Shown: one piece after another, positions 6,167 to 8,185 of the stretch | Position numbering within the stretch: the stretch's first letter is position 1 | How the letters are laid out: the number at the start of each line of letters is the position of its first letter | Assembly: GCA_022837245.1 (NCBI GenBank) | Contig: JALHHX010000098.1 | Coordinates: forward strand, 1 to 8,185 | From: Lentisphaerota bacterium | Lineage (GTDB): Bacteria; Verrucomicrobiota; Kiritimatiellia; RFP12; UBA3636 | DNA: 8,185 bases | Direction of reading: 5' to 3' | The notes under the pieces: model-generated | Database searches by the model: none | The model's input: the letters and a program-made list of their open reading frames with translations, nothing else | What the model was told of the DNA's origin: nothing | Translations under genes and position numbers: made by a program

Positions 6167-7427
6167 CGAGTTTCACAAGGCGGTAGTTTTTGCGGCCGGA
6201 GCGCAATACGAGCATCTGTCCGTCTATGATCTGGCCTTCCGAGACGGTGTCGGCAGATCCTACCCTCTCGTTGTTGACGTAGAGTCCGCCTCCATCCGCC
6301 AGGCGGCGCGCCTCCCCCATGCTCTTGCAGAGGCCGGCGGCAGCGGCGACTTTCGTCACGGGGGTGCCGACAACGTCAGTTACTGGGAGCTCGATAGAGG
6401 GTGCATCGGCGAACACAGGCATAAGATCTGCCGACGTCATGCCGGCTAGGGATCCGCCGAAAAGCGCCTCGGTCGCCTGCCTGGCTTGACGTAGACCTTC
6501 GGGGCCGTGGACTCTCAGCACGACATCGTCCGCGAGAGCTGTCTGCGCGGCGCGTTTTTCTGGCGCTGTCTTGACCTGCTCCTCAAGCTGGGCGATTTCA
6601 TCGAGCGGAATGAAGGTGAACGCCTTGAGGTAGCGGATAACATCGGCGTCTTCCGAGCGCATGAAAAACTGGTAGAAGTCGTAGCACGAGGTCTTGTTTT
6701 TGTCGAGGTGCATTGCGTTGCCCTCTGACTTGCCGAACTTGCGTCCTTGGCTGTCGGTGATAAGGGGGAGGGTCATGCCGTACGCCTCGACCTCGCGTTG
6801 GCGGTGTATCAGGTCGGTGCCTGCGGTGATATTGCCCCATTGGTCGGATCCCCCGATCTGCAGGCGGCATCCGTACGTGTCGTAGAGGTGCAGGAAGTCG
6901 TATCCCTGGAGCGTCTGGTAGCAGAACTCGGTGAAGCTCATGCCGTTTTCGGAGGCGATGCGCTGCTTGACGCTTTCTTTGCCGAGCATTGTGCCCATTC
7001 GGAAGTAGCGGCCTACATCCCGCAGGTAAGAGAGGAACGTGAAATGCTTGTGCCAGTCGAGGTTGTTGACGAGCCTCGCTTGGCCTTTGCCTTCCCCGAA
7101 GTCGAGGAAGCGCGAGAGGTTTTCTTTAATGCCCTCTACGTTATGCGCTATTTTTTCTTCGCTTTGCAGTTCGCGCTCCGAGGTTTTGCCGGAAGGGTCG
7201 CCGATGAGGCCGGTGGCGCCGCCGAGGAGCGCGATGACGTTATGGCCGGCGCGCTGGTAGTGGCACAGTGTCATGATTGCCACGAAATTGCCTGCTTGAA
7301 GGCTGTCGGCCGACGGGTCGAAGCCCGCGTATAGGGTTATGGGTTTGTCGAGTTCGCGGTACAGATCGGGGCTGGTCCAATTGTCGAACAGCCCCCTTTC
7401 CTTCAGGGTATCGATGACATTTGCCAT
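6147..7427 (-). CDS. tyrS: Tyrosyl-tRNA synthetase
   Basis: This 426-residue class I synthetase charges tRNA-Tyr with tyrosine using ATP. Visible are the tyrosine and ATP pocket LYAGFDPSADSLQAGN (32-47), where SLQAGN occupies the HIGH signature; GGATGLIGDPSGKTSER (69-85); the tyrosine-binding FCYQTLQGYDFLHLY region (168-182); GGSDQWGNI (192-200); the KMSKS-equivalent KFGKS (230-234); and a C-terminal S4-like RNA-binding domain at about 350-420, ending in GRKNYRLVKL. Length fits bacterial TyrRS with an S4 domain. The ATG at 7427 gives the normal family start (MANVIDTLKERGLF). An upstream in-frame TTG at 7457 adds only ten atypical residues and is not favoured. The upstream gene in the same direction stops 30 bp away, so co-transcription is likely. 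The His of HIGH that contacts ATP is Gln here (residue 44). Its stop codon lies inside the 3' end of the convergent kinase gene. Confidence 0.97.
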   Translation of the reverse strand: MANVIDTLKERGLFDNWTSPDLYRELDKPITLYAGFDPSADSLQAGNFVAIMTLCHYQRAGHNVIALLGGATGLIGDPSGKTSERELQSEEKIAHNVEGIKENLSRFLDFGEGKGQARLVNNLDWHKHFTFLSYLRDVGRYFRMGTMLGKESVKQRIASENGMSFTEFCYQTLQGYDFLHLYDTYGCRLQIGGSDQWGNITAGTDLIHRQREVEAYGMTLPLITDSQGRKFGKSEGNAMHLDKNKTSCYDFYQFFMRSEDADVIRYLKAFTFIPLDEIAQLEEQVKTAPEKRAAQTALADDVVLRVHGPEGLRQARQATEALFGGSLAGMTSADLMPVFADAPSIELPVTDVVGTPVTKVAAAAGLCKSMGEARRLADGGGLYVNNERVGSADTVSEGQIIDGQMLVLRSGRKNYRLVKLVRQCSV

Positions 7428-7457
7428 TTTAAGTGTTTGTTCTCTTTCGTGAATCAA

Positions 7458-8185
7458 TCAGAACCAGCGCACGGAACGCACGTGCCAGTTGTGGGTGGCG
7501 TTATTGGCATCTGGCAAGATGTTGCCTTTGGAGTCGCGGACGGGCTGCGGGTCGCGCCAAAGCTCGACGATCGCGCGCGTTGTGGAAAGCGGCGTGCCCC
7601 CCGTGGCTCTGTCCGAGCTGCGGCTCATTGAATAGGCGTCTGCCCGTATTATGACCGTGAAAGTCTGGCCGCGCACGGTGAGGTTCTCAACAATGTTCGC
7701 AATTGCGGCCTCGCGGTGGGCATCGCAGAAAGTTTTGCCCCTGTCGCTGCCTGTTATCAGTTTATGGGGTATCGGGCTCCGCCCCCCGTTTGGACTATTG
7801 GTTGGCGAGCTGTTGCCTATATCTGAGAGCCGGGTTGCCATCGGCATGCCCCCCAGCCTTATGTCTTCCTCGTTTTTGTCTCCGAAGTCGGTCTCGTTCC
7901 AATATCTTGTGAACTCCGCCTCATCGTAGAACGCCGCGGCAATTTCCCGGGCTCCCCCGGCAGACAGGGTTGATGCCGTTGCGTTGTCTTCGCTTAGTTT
8001 GATTCCCGTCAGCATCACGGCCAGCGGATCCGGGTTGAAGTATGGTGGGGCGTTTGTGATGATCACGCCCAGTTCGCTGTCCTTGACGCACAGCACTTCG
8101 CGCGGCGCGTTTAGGTTGAGCTTGCCGGGGACGGGCAGTTCCTCCCCGGCGAGATACGCCGCCCACGGGTCCCCCGCGTCTTCTT
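7458..8185 (-). CDS. C-terminal part of a Verrucomicrobia-type secretion or pseudopilin-like protein (partial)
   Basis: The frame stays open from the TGA at 7458-7460 to the right edge, giving 241 visible C-terminal residues; the start is outside the window. Near the visible beginning is VPGKLNLNAPREVL, resembling the GKxNLNTAPxxVL segment of type II secretion GspK-like minor pseudopilins and of large Verrucomicrobia proteins of the Verru_Chthon cassette A kind. Towards the end, AHREAAIANIVENLTVRGQTFTVIIRADAY followed by RAIVELWRDP and a final VRSVRWF matches, from memory, the usual ends of those proteins: a helix, a strand, then a terminal aromatic cluster. No transmembrane segment lies in the visible part; the family carries it at the N-terminus. 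A role in a pilus-like or secretion apparatus at the cell envelope is inferred, not shown. A GTG at 8096 could be taken as a start, but coding continues past it. tyrS follows after 30 bp; the pairing has no obvious functional logic. Confidence 0.55.
   Translation of the reverse strand, partial: EDAGDPWAAYLAGEELPVPGKLNLNAPREVLCVKDSELGVIITNAPPYFNPDPLAVMLTGIKLSEDNATASTLSAGGAREIAAAFYDEAEFTRYWNETDFGDKNEEDIRLGGMPMATRLSDIGNSSPTNSPNGGRSPIPHKLITGSDRGKTFCDAHREAAIANIVENLTVRGQTFTVIIRADAYSMSRSSDRATGGTPLSTTRAIVELWRDPQPVRDSKGNILPDANNATHNWHVRSVRWF

Noticed and set aside
7428..7457. Longer TyrRS starting at TTG 7457
   Set aside because: The ten extra residues are not typical of TyrRS, and the start would sit directly against the upstream stop codon without a ribosome binding site.
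8094..8096. GTG start making the right-edge gene complete at 212 residues
   Set aside because: The same frame continues open to the window edge, and the upstream residues include the family-like GKLNLNAP segment, so the gene is truncated by the window.

Overview
The window looks like chromosomal DNA of a bacterium from the PVC group (Verrucomicrobiota, Kiritimatiellota or Lentisphaerota). This is inference from four things: GC-rich coding DNA with mostly weak ribosome binding sites; a secretion or pseudopilin-like protein end of the type common in Verrucomicrobia; a eukaryotic-type hexokinase beside a kinase resembling plant glucuronokinase; and palindromic repeats that occur both between genes and inside a gene. 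No 16S or other decisive taxonomic marker is present.

Layout. Positions 1-412 hold a tandem array with an exact 64-bp period. Two unit types alternate (A-B-A-B-A-B, then a broken A), and each unit contains two adjacent palindromes. The array runs off the left edge. A complete tRNA-Leu(CAG) gene follows at 551-635 with its own candidate promoter and a short GC hairpin behind it. Converging on it is a two-gene minus-strand operon: a membrane-anchored metallophosphoesterase (2085-3614), then mnmE (665-2077) 7 bp downstream. A divergent intergenic region (3615-3850) carries candidate promoters for both directions and a GC-rich palindromic patch that would lie in the phosphoesterase leader. To the right, on the plus strand, a hexokinase (3851-5143) is followed after 27 bp by a GHMP-family sugar-1-kinase most like glucuronokinase (5171-6166). 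The last 20 bp of that gene overlap the end of the convergent tyrS (6147-7427, minus). Upstream of tyrS, in the same direction and 30 bp away, is the C-terminal part of a Verrucomicrobia-type secretion or pseudopilin-like protein that runs off the right edge.

Function. Two genes are translation housekeeping (mnmE for tRNA wobble modification, tyrS for tyrosyl-tRNA synthesis), along with the tRNA gene. The two plus-strand kinases form a probable sugar-activation operon, one making a hexose 6-phosphate and the other a sugar 1-phosphate.

Most notable. The core palindrome of the A-type repeat occurs again, at 26 of 28 bases, inside the mnmE coding sequence. There it is read in frame as RGRVETLP, between the G4 and G5 motifs of the GTPase domain. 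This resembles the palindromic elements that insert into Rickettsia genes. No defence system, prophage, transposase or CRISPR array is visible.
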